Shown here: piece after piece, positions 34,763-44,010 of the stretch
Layout: the number at the start of each line of letters is the position of its first letter
How positions within the stretch are numbered: the stretch's first letter is position 1
NCBI GenBank assembly: GCA_965216025.1
Contig: CBDCEX010000017.1
Span: forward strand, 186,001-250,000
Source of the DNA: JADFQT01 sp965216025
GTDB lineage: Bacteria; Chloroflexota; Dehalococcoidia; Lucifugimonadales; UBA3495
DNA length: 64,000 bases
Direction: 5' to 3'
Made by a program: the position numbers and the translations under genes
The notes under the pieces: model-generated
What the model was told of the DNA's origin: nothing
What the model saw: only the letters and a program-made list of their open reading frames with translations
Database searches by the model: none

Positions 34763-35221
34763 ATGCCCACCAGCAGACAGATATTAACTGAATCCCAGAG
34801 GGATTTATTGATATCGGCCTTCAACCGAATCATCCCCGCCGAAGGAGATTTCCCGGGGGCCGGGGATCTGGGGCTGTCCGATTCCCTTGAGGAGACCATT
34901 GGCCGGACCCAGCAGAGCATTCGCATGTTTCTGGAGGGACTGGCCCAAATCGACATTACCGCGGTCCAAGAGCAGGGAATGGAGTTCTCCAGACTGTCCA
35001 GCGCCGGCCAGGAGTCGATTTTGCAAAGCATTGAGCAGTCCCACCCGGCTTTCTTTAACGAGCTGAAGCGCCAATGCTATAACGGTTACTATACCCATCC
35101 TCTGCCCCAAGAGCTGATCGGCTATTCCCGGCCGGAGCCCAGTGAATACCGGCCGATGCCCTTTGATGAAACTCTATTGGAGCCCCAGAAGCAGCGAGCC
35201 CCATTCTGGCGACGAGTGTGA
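34763..35221 (+). CDS. Gluconate 2-dehydrogenase subunit 3-like protein
   Basis: The 152-residue protein matches the small gamma-type subunit of membrane GMC oxidoreductases, with LTESQRDLLISAFNRIIPAEGDFPGAG near the start, a helical middle and RQCYNGYYTHPLPQELIGY near the end. The usual large flavoprotein (GMC) subunit and cytochrome c subunit are not adjacent. No Tat signal is visible, whereas many family members have one. The start ATG at 34763 has GCAGGAG upstream; the longer open frame to 34508 overlaps the hydrolase and is not supported. It may be cotranscribed with the CocE-type gene and act with a flavoprotein encoded elsewhere. Confidence 0.8.
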   Translation: MPTSRQILTESQRDLLISAFNRIIPAEGDFPGAGDLGLSDSLEETIGRTQQSIRMFLEGLAQIDITAVQEQGMEFSRLSSAGQESILQSIEQSHPAFFNELKRQCYNGYYTHPLPQELIGYSRPEPSEYRPMPFDETLLEPQKQRAPFWRRV

Positions 35222-35292
35222 TCACGCCTTTCCATTAACCGCTTACACCAAAACCAATTCTCCCGTTTGGCAGGGAATAAAGGGAGCCCGGT

Positions 35293-35958
35293 ATGTTAAG
35301 ACTAGATTTGGACCGCCAACTCGGACAGCTCCAGCAGGAGGTAGTGTCGCTGGCGGAAATTGTGGACAAGGCCACCATGCGAGCCGTGGATGCCCTGAAG
35401 CGGCGCGACCTGGTTGAGTCCCAGCAGGTGGTTCAAGAAGACGACTACATCGACCAGAAGCGGTACGAGATCGAGGACCGCTGTATCGACTTGATCGCTA
35501 CTCAGCAGCCCATGGCGCGGGACCTGCGGGCCATCATCGCCCTGCTTCACATAACAGTGGAGCTGGAGAGAATGGGCGACTACGCCGAGGGTATCTCCAA
35601 AATCAGCCTGCTAATGGGAGAGGAGGCTCCCCTGAAGCCCCTGATCGACATACCGAGGATGGCCGAAAAAGCTACCTTGATGCTGAGAAACAGCATAGAT
35701 TCGCTGGTCAGCCGGGACGTGGTCAAGGCCAACCAGGTGCTTCAGGATGACGATGAGGTCGATGATCTATACGACCAGGTGTACCGGGAATTGCTGGTGT
35801 TCATGCTGCAAGACCCCCAGACCATTCAGCGGGCCACGTATCTTTTGTGGGCGGCCCACGACCTGGAACGTATCGCCGATCGGGCCACCAACATCGCCGA
35901 GCGGGTAATCTACCTGGTCACCGGTAAGATGGTGGAATCCGGCCTTTCCAGGTATTAG
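35293..35958 (+). CDS. phoU: Phosphate signalling protein PhoU
   Basis: The 221-residue protein comprises two PhoU three-helix bundles. Each has the metal-cluster motif: VELERMGDYAEGISKI (about residue 95) and HDLERIADRATNIAERVIYLVTG (about residue 195). PhoU links the Pst phosphate transporter to the PhoR/PhoB system and dampens phosphate uptake in the cytoplasm. No pst, phoR or phoB genes are in the window. The ATG at 35293 has GGGAGCCC upstream. The protein is intact and of usual length. Confidence 0.95.
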   Translation: MLRLDLDRQLGQLQQEVVSLAEIVDKATMRAVDALKRRDLVESQQVVQEDDYIDQKRYEIEDRCIDLIATQQPMARDLRAIIALLHITVELERMGDYAEGISKISLLMGEEAPLKPLIDIPRMAEKATLMLRNSIDSLVSRDVVKANQVLQDDDEVDDLYDQVYRELLVFMLQDPQTIQRATYLLWAAHDLERIADRATNIAERVIYLVTGKMVESGLSRY

Positions 35959-36029
35959 CCCGGGGATTAAAAAGCCGGGAGCATTTCCCACTCTGGAATA
36001 GAAGAACACTCATTCTAGTATAGCCTGGT

Positions 36030-36120
36030 AAGAGCACCTTCTCCCTTGATTGGAGAAGGTTGGGATGAGGGTGATACCCCTCACCTCGCTCCTCTCCCAC
36101 AAGGGGAGAGGATGCCGAAT
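36030..36120. repeat. Intergenic GC-rich palindromic repeat
   Basis: The spacer between phoU and the radical SAM gene holds an accttctccc/gggagaaggt-type inverted pair (CCTTCTCCCTTGATTGGAGA) followed by TTGGGATGAGGGTGATA and a second hairpin CTCTCCCACAAGGGGAGAG. This type of module is common as a dispersed intergenic repeat. Beyond it, the rest of 35959-36208 shows no gene. Confidence 0.5.
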
Positions 36121-36208
36121 CCCCAAACGGATGACACCTTGAGCCTGGAAGTCAAGAAACTTAGTTAACCATCTTCTTAAGTAGCCATTAGGCCGCTTAA
36201 AGCTAGTG

Positions 36209-37126
36209 TTATACCGGCGCCATGGCAAACAGCTGTCCCTGGGCTCCACGCGTTTCCTTCGCCGGTGTCTGCGCCGGTGTCTTAGCGGGTAGGCCCCACT
36301 TGTGGCGGGAATCATCCACCAGCTTCAACACCGCTTTAGTGTAGTCGGCGGGCGCGTAAGTGCGGTGATATAGCTTTGCGTAACCCGGCGTTAGGTAGGG
36401 GTAGGCTTCCCGAATCAACGGCATGAACCACTCTTTCGATCCGGGTTTCAGGAACAGGACATTGGCCGCCAGGAACTGGGCGCCATGCTCAGCAGCAGCC
36501 TGGACTACCCGGTCTATGCTTTCCGATCCATCGGAGAGACCCGGCAGCAGGGGCGCCATCATCACTCCGGCTTGAACCCCGTTCTCCACCAAATACTGCA
36601 TTGCTTCCATGCGGGCCATGGGCTTGGGTGTGCCGGGCTCAATATTCCGCCAGATCTCCTCATCCACGCTGCCAATGCTGAAAGCTACCTTCACATCCGC
36701 GACGCGGCTCAGTTCTTGCAGAATATCCACATCCCGCTTTACCAGAACTCCTTTTGTGGTGATGGACACCGGGTTCTGAAATTCGGCCAACACCTGAAGA
36801 ATCCGGCGGGTCAGGCAGTATTGTGCCTCCGCCGGTTCATAAGGGTCCGAAGCGGTGCCGATGGCGATGGTTTCTCCCCGCCACTTGGGGCGACGCAGTT
36901 CCTGTCGTAGCACCTCCGGCGCGTTGACCTTGGCGAAAACCCGCTGGTCGAAATCCTTGCCCGCGTTCATGCCCCAGAACTCGTGGGTAGGCCGGGCATA
37001 GCAGTAGCGGCAGGCGTGGCGGCATCCCCGGTAGGGGTTCAACGTCCAGCGGAAGGGCAAGCCGGGGACGTCCAACTTGTTTAACAGGGTCTTGCAGAAA
37101 ATCTCCTGAACTTCAGCTTCGGCCAT
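36209..37126 (-). CDS. Radical SAM protein, Rv2578c/spore-photoproduct-lyase-like group
   Basis: The 305-residue protein opens with a segment FCKTLLNKLDVPGLPFRWTL, followed by the 4Fe-4S site CRHACRYCYARPTHEF (about residue 37). GTASDPYEPAEAQYCLTR (about residue 93), SITTKGVLVKRDVDIL and a TIM-barrel end with APLLPGLSD follow. This is the PA0069/Rv2578c-type family. It is widespread and uncharacterised, and is often associated with DNA repair by annotation only. The ATG lies behind GAGGGGAAA. It is 158 bases downstream of the MoxR-type gene, separated by a terminator, so it probably has its own promoter. Confidence 0.88.
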   Translation of the reverse strand: MAEAEVQEIFCKTLLNKLDVPGLPFRWTLNPYRGCRHACRYCYARPTHEFWGMNAGKDFDQRVFAKVNAPEVLRQELRRPKWRGETIAIGTASDPYEPAEAQYCLTRRILQVLAEFQNPVSITTKGVLVKRDVDILQELSRVADVKVAFSIGSVDEEIWRNIEPGTPKPMARMEAMQYLVENGVQAGVMMAPLLPGLSDGSESIDRVVQAAAEHGAQFLAANVLFLKPGSKEWFMPLIREAYPYLTPGYAKLYHRTYAPADYTKAVLKLVDDSRHKWGLPAKTPAQTPAKETRGAQGQLFAMAPV

Positions 37127-37224
37127 TTCCCCTCTCTACGCTTTAAGTAGTACGCTTGTTCTACTTTATTTGGGGATGCAGAGCCCGTCAATGGGTACCT
37201 GTCAGACGAGAGGAGGGCGGAGCC

Positions 37225-37253
37225 GAAAAAGGAGCGCCAGGAGGCGTTCCCTT
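37225..37253 (-). terminator. Rho-independent terminator of the MoxR-type gene
   Basis: On the minus strand GGGAACGCC-TCCT-GGCGCTCC is followed by TTTTTC, about 30 bases behind the stop codon at 37284. Confidence 0.75.
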
Positions 37254-37283
37254 TGGCTTGGGAGGGGTTGGTGCTGGGTAAGG

Positions 37284-38693
37284 CTAACGCTTATACGAGT
37301 AGCCGGTGGGGCTTCGCTCGCAGTTGAGCCGCCGGCTGAGGTGAAGCCCTTCCAGGATAAACTCCACAGCGGAGGCTATGACCTCGGGACGCTTTTCTTC
37401 GGTCAGGCGGCCAACAGCGTCCTTCAAGCCATCGACGCGATTTAGGAACTCTTCGTAGCTATTCGCTTGCTTCTCGCTGCCCGTATCGGCCACAGCTCCC
37501 AGGTCGAAGGCAGTCACCGTGTCCTCTAACTCCGCAACGTCGAAATACTCACCAAATACCCGCAACACGGCTCTCTTGGTTAGCTCCTCCGTCACCCGCC
37601 CCTCGCGTCCCTCTTCAAAGGTTTCCAGCTCAATCTTTCCGCCCAGAGAAGCGATGATGTAGGGCAGGTCGCTGATGCGGGGACTGGCGATTTGGTCTCC
37701 CTGCCGGATGGACCGGCGTACTGCGTTGCTGAGCAGGGTTTCGTAATTGGAGATGGAAACCCGAACGCTGACACCGGAACGCTGGTTGATTTCATTGCTC
37801 TGCCGGGCCTGAGCGGTAATCTCGGCGATAACCTTTTTCATGTAATCCGGCACCACCAAGTTGTCCTCATCCGGGAACCGGGAGCGCTCCTGCTCCATGA
37901 TCAAGATTTCCTGCTCCAACGTTTTTGGGTAATGGGTATGTATCTGAGCCCCGTATCGGTCCTTTAGAGGAGTGACGATCCGGCCCCGATTGGTGTAGTC
38001 CTCCGGGTTGGCCGTGGCCACCACATAGACGTCCAGAGGCAGGCTGAGACGGTAGCCCTTGATCTGCACGTCACGCTCCTCCATCAGGTTGAACAGGCCG
38101 ACCTGAATCCGCTCGGCCAGGTCCGGCAGCTCGTTGATGGAAAAGATCCCCCGATTGGTACGGGGCACCAGCCCATAGTGAATGGTCAGTTCATCGGACA
38201 GGTGGCGACCCTCCGCTACCTTGATTGGGTCGATCTCCCCGATTAAGTCGGCAATGGAAATATCCGGAGTGGCCAGCTTTTCCGAGTAGCGGCGGTCCCT
38301 AGGTATCCACTCGATAGAGGTTTTGTCCCCCTGATCCGCAACTTTGTCCCGGCAGGCGCGACATACCGGAGAGTAGGGATTGTCGTTAATTTCGCATTGA
38401 GCGATGATCGGCACGAATTCGTCCAGCAGCCCGACCAGGCCGCGAATCAACCGGGACTTGGCCTGACCCCGCTCTCCCAGCAGGATCAGGTCCTGACCGG
38501 CCAGAATCGCGTTCTCCAACTGAGGAATGACGGTTTCCTCAAAGCCAATAATTCCCGGAAAGAGGAGCTCTTCAGCCCTAATTTTTGCGATAAGATTGTT
38601 GCGCAGCTCCTCTCTAATGGGGAGAACCTGATATCCGCTCTTCCGCAATTGTTCTATGGTGTGAGCCTGGGGGGCAGCGGCCATCTTCAACAC
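37284..38693 (-). CDS. MoxR/magnesium-chelatase-like AAA+ ATPase
   Basis: The 469-residue protein has an AAA+ core. Walker A is unusual (LILLGERGQAKSRLIRGL, about residue 68). A cysteine pair CRACRDK at about 107 may bind metal, the sensor/Walker B region reads RGIFSINELPDL, and the sensor 1 block is YVVATANPEDYTNRGRIVTPLKDR. A helical lid is at the C-terminus. The family resembles the magnesium chelatase ChlI/sigma-54-interacting group and usually works with a VWA-domain partner on assembly of metal or protein complexes. No VWA gene lies next to it. The last 60 residues are helical. Start codon choice between the first two Met is uncertain. Confidence 0.87.
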   Translation of the reverse strand: MLKMAAAPQAHTIEQLRKSGYQVLPIREELRNNLIAKIRAEELLFPGIIGFEETVIPQLENAILAGQDLILLGERGQAKSRLIRGLVGLLDEFVPIIAQCEINDNPYSPVCRACRDKVADQGDKTSIEWIPRDRRYSEKLATPDISIADLIGEIDPIKVAEGRHLSDELTIHYGLVPRTNRGIFSINELPDLAERIQVGLFNLMEERDVQIKGYRLSLPLDVYVVATANPEDYTNRGRIVTPLKDRYGAQIHTHYPKTLEQEILIMEQERSRFPDEDNLVVPDYMKKVIAEITAQARQSNEINQRSGVSVRVSISNYETLLSNAVRRSIRQGDQIASPRISDLPYIIASLGGKIELETFEEGREGRVTEELTKRAVLRVFGEYFDVAELEDTVTAFDLGAVADTGSEKQANSYEEFLNRVDGLKDAVGRLTEEKRPEVIASAVEFILEGLHLSRRLNCERSPTGYSYKR

Positions 38694-38970
38694 TCCAACA
38701 TCAGCTATTCAGAGGTCGGCGCCGACAAGTGGTTTCGATTCCTGCGGCATCGCCGGGGTATAACCGGACCCGGGAACTAACTATTGGGACCAACATTTGC
38801 AGTATAGCATGGCCCCGGTCTCGGGATTTAATACCGGGAGGAAATAGTGGCTGAATGTTTCCCGCCGCCGCCGGTGAGGAGGGGAATTTCGTCCCTATCT
38901 CAAGATCAGTCCGGTTCCCAGCACATGGGACATGGGTTATAATATAATCAGCAGCTACCGGCAGGAGCTA

Positions 38971-39351
38971 ATGATGCATCGACTGCTATATCCCATCTTG
39001 ATGACGTTAATCCCCAGGATTTTGCCCCAGGTTTTACGGTATCTAAAACTGATTTGGAAGCTAAGCTTCGACCGGCGGGTAAGCCTGTTCTTGCGAGCGT
39101 TGATTCCCTTGGCCCTGATTTATTTTCTCTGGCCCGGGCGTCCCTTCGACCTGGTTTGGGATCGCCTGCCTATTATCGGTAGAATCGATGACCTGCTGGT
39201 ATTTGGCATGGCGGCCCTATTTCTTATCAAGCTGTCGCCCAAGCATGTCGTCGACGAGCATCTGGGGCGTGAGCCTATTTCCGACCGGGCCGAGGATCGG
39301 GATCCCTCCAAGGTGGTGGACGGTTCGGCCCGCTTTGTCGACGATAAATAA
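38971..39351 (+). CDS. DUF1232 family small membrane protein
   Basis: The protein of about 126 residues has one or two hydrophobic segments (LLYPILMTLIPRILP and FLRALIPLALIYFLWPG) and the DUF1232 pattern PFDLVWDRLPIIGRIDDLLVFGMAALFLIKL. A polar Asp/Arg-rich tail follows. The function of DUF1232/YkvA proteins is unknown. The ATG ATG at 38971 follows GGAGC; the upstream frame to 38932 is less likely. It precedes hemW by 63 bases on the same strand. Confidence 0.75.
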   Translation: MMHRLLYPILMTLIPRILPQVLRYLKLIWKLSFDRRVSLFLRALIPLALIYFLWPGRPFDLVWDRLPIIGRIDDLLVFGMAALFLIKLSPKHVVDEHLGREPISDRAEDRDPSKVVDGSARFVDDK

Positions 39352-39414
39352 TCCTCTGCTCTTCTGACGCCCTTGTTACGCGAATCCGGCTCTTCCCCAG
39401 CCCCCCCCTCGGGC

Positions 39415-40626
39415 ATGTCCCTGTATATCCACATTCCCTTTTGCCGGACCAAGTGTCCCTATTGCGACTTCAACACATACCAAGGGATTGAAAGCCTGAC
39501 CTCTACCTTCCTGGATGCCCTTACCACCGAGCTTCGGCTGTGGGGGCGCGTGCTGGACCACCCGTGGGTTAACACCATCTTTTTGGGCGGCGGCACACCG
39601 TCCTACCTGCCGGCCGGCGCGATAAAGAGGATTCTGGAAGCGGCGCGGTCGGCCTTTCAGCTTCAAGCCGATGCGGAGGTAACCGCCGAAGCCAACCCCG
39701 ACGACCTGGACCAGGAGACCTGCGGCAGCCTGCTGGAACAGGGGGTTAACCGGCTCAGCATTGGCGTGCAAAGCCTGGATAATGGGCTGCTCAGCATGCT
39801 GGGACGACGGCACGACGCCGGGCAGGCCATCGACGCCTTTGCCAGGGCTAAGCAGGCCGGTTTCAGCAACATCAATCTGGACCTGATGTACGGGTTGCCC
39901 CAGCAGACCCTGGCCCATTGGCAAGATACCGTGGCCCAGTTGCTGTCCCTGAACCCGGCTCACATCTCCCTGTATTGTCTGACGCTGGAGGAGGGCACAC
40001 CCCTGCATCAGTGGGTGGAGCAGGGGAAGCTGCCCCAGCCCGATGCCGACCTGGCGGCAGACATGTATCACCTGGCGGAAGACTTGCTGGAACAACCTGG
40101 TGACCCTCAGGCGGGTGACGGTCAGTCGGGGTACCAGCATTACGAGATTTCCAACTGGTCCCGACCCGGCCTGGCTTGCCGTCATAACCTTTGCTACTGG
40201 GAGAACCAGCCCTACCTGGGAGTGGGACCCGGGGCCCATTCCTGCCTGAGCCGCTACCGGTTTTGGGACACCAGCGCCCCACGCCTCTACATCTCCCAGG
40301 TCGAGGCATGGGAGTATGCCGAACCCCAGCCGATAACCAGCTTGGACCAGCAGGCATTGGAGCATATCCGTCCGGTTGGGGGATATGAATACATAGACCC
40401 CGATTTGGCGGCGGCGGAAACCATGTTTCTGGGATTGCGGCTGTTGGACGGCATGGACCTGCCCCAGGCCTCGTCTCAGGCAGGCACCGACCTGGGCGAG
40501 AGGTACCGCGCGGAAATCGATGAATGTCAGGAGCTGGGCTTGCTGGAGTGGTCCGGCCCCAGGTTGCGACTGACCAAACCCACCTACCTCATCGCCAACC
40601 AGGTTTTCACCAGATTTTTGGGGTAG
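39415..40626 (+). CDS. hemW: Heme chaperone HemW (radical SAM, HemN-like)
   Basis: The 403-residue radical SAM protein has SLYIHIPFCRTKCPYCDFNTYQ at the N-terminus, holding the CxxxCxxC cluster with the aromatic-plus-F signature of HemN/HemW. GGGTPSYLPAGAIKRI, NRLSIGVQSLDNGLL and DLMYGLPQQTLAHW follow, and a C-terminal HemN domain has YEISNWSRPGLACRHNLCYWENQPYLGVGPGAHSC-type residues. The length and missing N-terminal extension favour HemW (heme transfer) over HemN (coproporphyrinogen oxidation). The open frame begins at 39373, but the ATG at 39415 is at the conserved start. A MITE follows 25 bases after the stop. Confidence 0.9.
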   Translation: MSLYIHIPFCRTKCPYCDFNTYQGIESLTSTFLDALTTELRLWGRVLDHPWVNTIFLGGGTPSYLPAGAIKRILEAARSAFQLQADAEVTAEANPDDLDQETCGSLLEQGVNRLSIGVQSLDNGLLSMLGRRHDAGQAIDAFARAKQAGFSNINLDLMYGLPQQTLAHWQDTVAQLLSLNPAHISLYCLTLEEGTPLHQWVEQGKLPQPDADLAADMYHLAEDLLEQPGDPQAGDGQSGYQHYEISNWSRPGLACRHNLCYWENQPYLGVGPGAHSCLSRYRFWDTSAPRLYISQVEAWEYAEPQPITSLDQQALEHIRPVGGYEYIDPDLAAAETMFLGLRLLDGMDLPQASSQAGTDLGERYRAEIDECQELGLLEWSGPRLRLTKPTYLIANQVFTRFLG

Positions 40627-40650
40627 AAACTAGCGACACCCGCAATCTAC

Positions 40651-40836
40651 CAGGGCAATCGCGTCTTAATCGCCCCCAGGTTTGGGACAGTGGCTCTTTG
40701 GGGTCTGACGAGTCCCGGAAGTCTTTCGATCTTTACGTGTTATAGTCAAAATAGCTGGGAAAGCATCGGAATATCTACCATTCGCTAGCCTTCTGTACCG
40801 AAGTTCGAAAAGGCAGTTTTAGACGCGATTGCCCTG
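40651..40836. mobile_element. 186 bp MITE with ISAs1 element B ends
   Basis: The left end is CAGGGCAATCGCGTCTTAA, identical for 19 bases to the ISAs1 element at 28874-30104, and the right end is AGACGCGATTGCCCTG. It is flanked by an exact 10 bp duplication, cgcaatctac, at 40641-40650 and 40837-40846, the same size as for the parent. It encodes nothing. It lies 85 bases upstream of selB and could carry or disturb its promoter. Confidence 0.93.
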
Positions 40837-40921
40837 CGCAATCTACCCCTGCCGGCCAATCGATGCTATCCTTGGACTATCTTGGGACCTATTCCCCAGC
40901 CCTGGCAATGAGCGACCAGCC

Positions 40922-42787
40922 ATGTATGTTATTGGTACCGCAGGCCATGTGGACCACGGCAAGTCCACCCTGGTAAAGGCCTTGACCGGCATCGATCCCG
41001 ACCGTCTTCCCGAGGAGAAGGAACGGGAGATGACCGTGGACCTGGGTTTCGCCTGGCTGACCCTGCCCAGCGGTCGGGAGATTAGCATCGTCGATGTGCC
41101 GGGGCATGAGCGGTTCATCAAGAACATGCTGGCCGGCGTGGGGGCCATCGATCTCGCCCTTCTGATCGTCGCCGCCGACGAGAGCGTCATGCCTCAGACT
41201 CGGGAACACCTGGCCATTCTGGACATCCTCCAGATCAGGCGAGGCCTGATCGCCATCACCAAGACCGACCTGGTGGACGAAGAGCTGGTGGAGCTGGTAA
41301 AAGCCGAGGTGGAGGACGCCGTGGCGGGGACCAGCATGGCAGGCAGCCCCATGATCGGGGTGTCGGCCTACACCGGATCGGGCCTGGATGAGCTGAAAGC
41401 GGTCATCGATCAGACGCTGGACCAGACTGAAGTTCGGCGAGATTTGGGCCGTCCCCGGCTGCCCATCGACCGCTGCTTCTCCATCAGCGGGTTTGGCACT
41501 GTGGTAACCGGCACGCTGATCGACGGGACGCTGACCGTGGGGCAGGAGGTAGAGCTGGCCGCCTCGGGCCGTCGTTGCCGCATCCGAGGACTGCAAAGCC
41601 ATAAATCCATGGTAGACAGCACCGACCCGGGGGTGCGGCTGGCGGTGAATCTCTCCGGGGTTCCCCGCCAGGACATAGCCCGAGGCGAGATAGTCACCGT
41701 ACCCGGCTGGTTGAAACCAACGCGCCGGTTAGACGCGCGTCTGCGCATGGTTAAGAACGCTCCCCATGGCATCCGTCACAACCAGGGAGTAACTTTTCAC
41801 CTGTTTACCAGCGAAACCACAGCCCGAGTGCGGCTACTAGACGCGGATCGGCTGGCCCCCGACGCCGAAGGCTGGGTTCAGATTCTGTTGGACGAACCGA
41901 TACCGGTGGTGAAGGGTGATTTTTTCGTGATTCGCTCCGCAGAAGACACGCTGGGTGGCGGCCAGGTGGTGGAGCCCAGTCCCCGGCGGCGTCACCGGCG
42001 GTTCAATCCAACCGTGATCGAGCAGCTGATGATGCTGGACCAGGGTACCGGCGAAGATCTGTTGCTCAGCGTTGCGGATCAGTGGGGGCCCTGCAACCTG
42101 ACCAGCCTTTCCCAGCGCTCCAACCTGCCCTCCGAAGAGGTTTTGGAACGTATTGCCAAGCTGGAGCGGGCGGGAGATGTGGTGGTGCTGGGTGACCTGC
42201 CCAGCGAAAGTGACGCCGCGGTCTATTCAGCGCAAGGCTGGAATGTTCTGGCCAGCAAGCTATCCTCCAGTCTCCAGTCTTACCACAATCAATATCCCCT
42301 CCGGCGAGGGGCTCCCAGTCAAGAAATACGGAGCCGCCTGAGTCTTTCCCAGCCGGTGTACCTGAAAGTCCTCTCCCGGCTCTCGGCCGAGGGCGCGGTG
42401 GTCGAAGAGAATCAGTCGCTACGACTGCCCGGCCACCAGGTCGCTTTGACTCCCCAGATGGAGCAAACCGCCGCTAACTATCTGGCCACGCTGGAGAAGC
42501 AGCCATTCTCGCCTCCCACCGACCACCCGCCGGAGCCGGAGCTGCTGGCTGCGATGGTCGATATGGGCCAGGTCGTGAAGGTCAACGAATCGGTGGTCTT
42601 CGCCGCTGTGGCCTACCATCAGCTTGTCAATCGCATTAAAGCCCACCTTCAAGAGAAGGGGAGCATCACCGTGGCGGAGGGTCGCACCATGTTCGACACC
42701 AGCCGCAAGTACATCCTCCCTTTGTTGGAATACCTGGACCAGCAGCGGATCACCCGTCGCGTAGGGGACGAGCGGGTTCTGAGGTGA
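40922..42787 (+). CDS. selB: Selenocysteine-specific elongation factor SelB
   Basis: The 621-residue GTPase brings Sec-tRNA to UGA codons with a SECIS element. The GTP motifs are GTAGHVDHGKST (G1, residue 5), EREMTVDLGFAWL (G2), DVPGHERF (G3) and ITKTDLVD (G4). Two EF-Tu-like barrels follow (FSISGFGTVVTGTLIDGTL), then a C-terminal half of winged helices that would bind SECIS RNA (to RRVGDERVLR). The ATG at 40922 gives the exact family N-terminus; the longer frame from 40829 begins inside the MITE. selA, selC and selD are not in the window, and I found no selenoprotein here. It is followed by nurA seven bases downstream. Confidence 0.95.
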   Translation: MYVIGTAGHVDHGKSTLVKALTGIDPDRLPEEKEREMTVDLGFAWLTLPSGREISIVDVPGHERFIKNMLAGVGAIDLALLIVAADESVMPQTREHLAILDILQIRRGLIAITKTDLVDEELVELVKAEVEDAVAGTSMAGSPMIGVSAYTGSGLDELKAVIDQTLDQTEVRRDLGRPRLPIDRCFSISGFGTVVTGTLIDGTLTVGQEVELAASGRRCRIRGLQSHKSMVDSTDPGVRLAVNLSGVPRQDIARGEIVTVPGWLKPTRRLDARLRMVKNAPHGIRHNQGVTFHLFTSETTARVRLLDADRLAPDAEGWVQILLDEPIPVVKGDFFVIRSAEDTLGGGQVVEPSPRRRHRRFNPTVIEQLMMLDQGTGEDLLLSVADQWGPCNLTSLSQRSNLPSEEVLERIAKLERAGDVVVLGDLPSESDAAVYSAQGWNVLASKLSSSLQSYHNQYPLRRGAPSQEIRSRLSLSQPVYLKVLSRLSAEGAVVEENQSLRLPGHQVALTPQMEQTAANYLATLEKQPFSPPTDHPPEPELLAAMVDMGQVVKVNESVVFAAVAYHQLVNRIKAHLQEKGSITVAEGRTMFDTSRKYILPLLEYLDQQRITRRVGDERVLR

Positions 42788-42794
42788 ATGCCTG

Positions 42795-44003
42795 ATGGCG
42801 CTGGACCTGTGTAAAACCATTCTTCAGCTGGACCGGGTGGCCCAAAACTTGGGCAGCGCCTATAGCGACCGCCAGTCTCGCCTGGCCAGCCTTTTGCAAC
42901 AGGCTGGGTTAGTCACCGCCCAGCAGGCAAACCAGCAGACCCAGAGTGCCCAGCAACGTCCCTTCATGGCCGCGCAGGTAGAGGACACACTGATAGGCAG
43001 CTATGCGCCGGTCCTGCCTCCCAGCGATTGGGCCGTGGTTTCGGTGGACGGCTCCCACATAGACGTGGACCGCCATCTTCCCGTTCCTTGCTACCTGATC
43101 AATCTAGGCGGCTGCGTTCTGACCTATGGCTCACAACCGGACGCCCGGTTTTTCAGTCAGCCCGCTCTGGGAGCCGGCCAGCCTGACCTTTATCTTGAAG
43201 ACCCGGAAACGGTGAATCGGGAGGAGGCCGTCACCGGTCCCCTGCTGGGATTGATCCGAACGGTGCGGGAGTTGCGGCGGCTGGTGGAAGTTGTCCGGGA
43301 GTGCCCGCCGGAATTGCCGGTTTTAGCACTGGTCGACGGCACTCTGGTGCTGTGGGGATTATCGGGACAGGGTTACCGTCCCTTCGTACGACGGGCCTTG
43401 CTGCAAGACGGCTTGCTAGGCGCCCTGGAGGAGTTGCGGGTGTTGGCGCAGCAGAGGCCCGTAACCCTGGCCGCCTACGTTTCCCTGCCCCGAACCACCG
43501 AGGTGACCAATGCCGTGCGGTCCTGCCTCTGCCCCCATGATATTGCCTATTGTCAGAGCCGCTGCAGCCACCGCCGGTCCACCGAGGCGCCCTGCGATCT
43601 GGCCAATGGGTTTCTTGACCGCGAGCTGTTTCAACGGATTCTGGGGGATGGCGAGCGGTCCCCAATATACCGGACCAACCCCCAGGCCGCGCAGGAGTAT
43701 TACGGCGAGCAGCAGGTTTACTTCTATTATCTCCAGTCGGGGGAGGAGATAGCCCGAGTGGAGATTCCCCAATGGGTCGCGCAAGACGAAAAGTTGCTAT
43801 CCTTGGGCCACAGCCTGATTGTAGAGCAGTGCCGCAAGGGCAGCGGCTATCCGGTGGCGATTTCCGAGGCCCACGAGCAGGCGGTAATCAACGGAAGAGA
43901 CCGGCAGCTGTTCAAGGAGCTGGTGACTCAAACCCTGGAGAGGCAGGGGCTGGCCACCTACACTTCGCAGAAGGAGCGATCAAAATCGCTGCCCTGGGTG
44001 TAG
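42795..44003 (+). CDS. NurA-domain nuclease
   Basis: The 402-residue protein has the NurA pattern: AVVSVDGSHIDVDRHLPVPCYLINLG (about residue 77) with the catalytic Asp, LALVDGTLVLWGL (about residue 178) with the second acidic motif, and a C-terminal stretch RVEIPQWVAQDEKLLSLGHSLIVEQCRKGSGYPVAISEAHEQAVI. NurA is a 5'-3' exonuclease that works with the HerA translocase in archaea and some bacteria in end resection. No herA is adjacent. A cysteine-rich insert CLCPHDIAYCQSRCSHRR at about 245 could bind zinc. It is translationally close to selB and converges with the metallopeptidase gene (7 bases apart). Confidence 0.85.
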   Translation: MALDLCKTILQLDRVAQNLGSAYSDRQSRLASLLQQAGLVTAQQANQQTQSAQQRPFMAAQVEDTLIGSYAPVLPPSDWAVVSVDGSHIDVDRHLPVPCYLINLGGCVLTYGSQPDARFFSQPALGAGQPDLYLEDPETVNREEAVTGPLLGLIRTVRELRRLVEVVRECPPELPVLALVDGTLVLWGLSGQGYRPFVRRALLQDGLLGALEELRVLAQQRPVTLAAYVSLPRTTEVTNAVRSCLCPHDIAYCQSRCSHRRSTEAPCDLANGFLDRELFQRILGDGERSPIYRTNPQAAQEYYGEQQVYFYYLQSGEEIARVEIPQWVAQDEKLLSLGHSLIVEQCRKGSGYPVAISEAHEQAVINGRDRQLFKELVTQTLERQGLATYTSQKERSKSLPWV

Positions 44004-44010
44004 CGATACC

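Noticed and set aside
39376..40365. 329-residue minus-strand frame over hemW
   Set aside because: Antisense shadow of a gene with a clear radical SAM motif.
40829..40921. 31-codon N-terminal extension of SelB
   Set aside because: It starts inside the MITE and lies before the universally conserved N-terminus of the GTPase.
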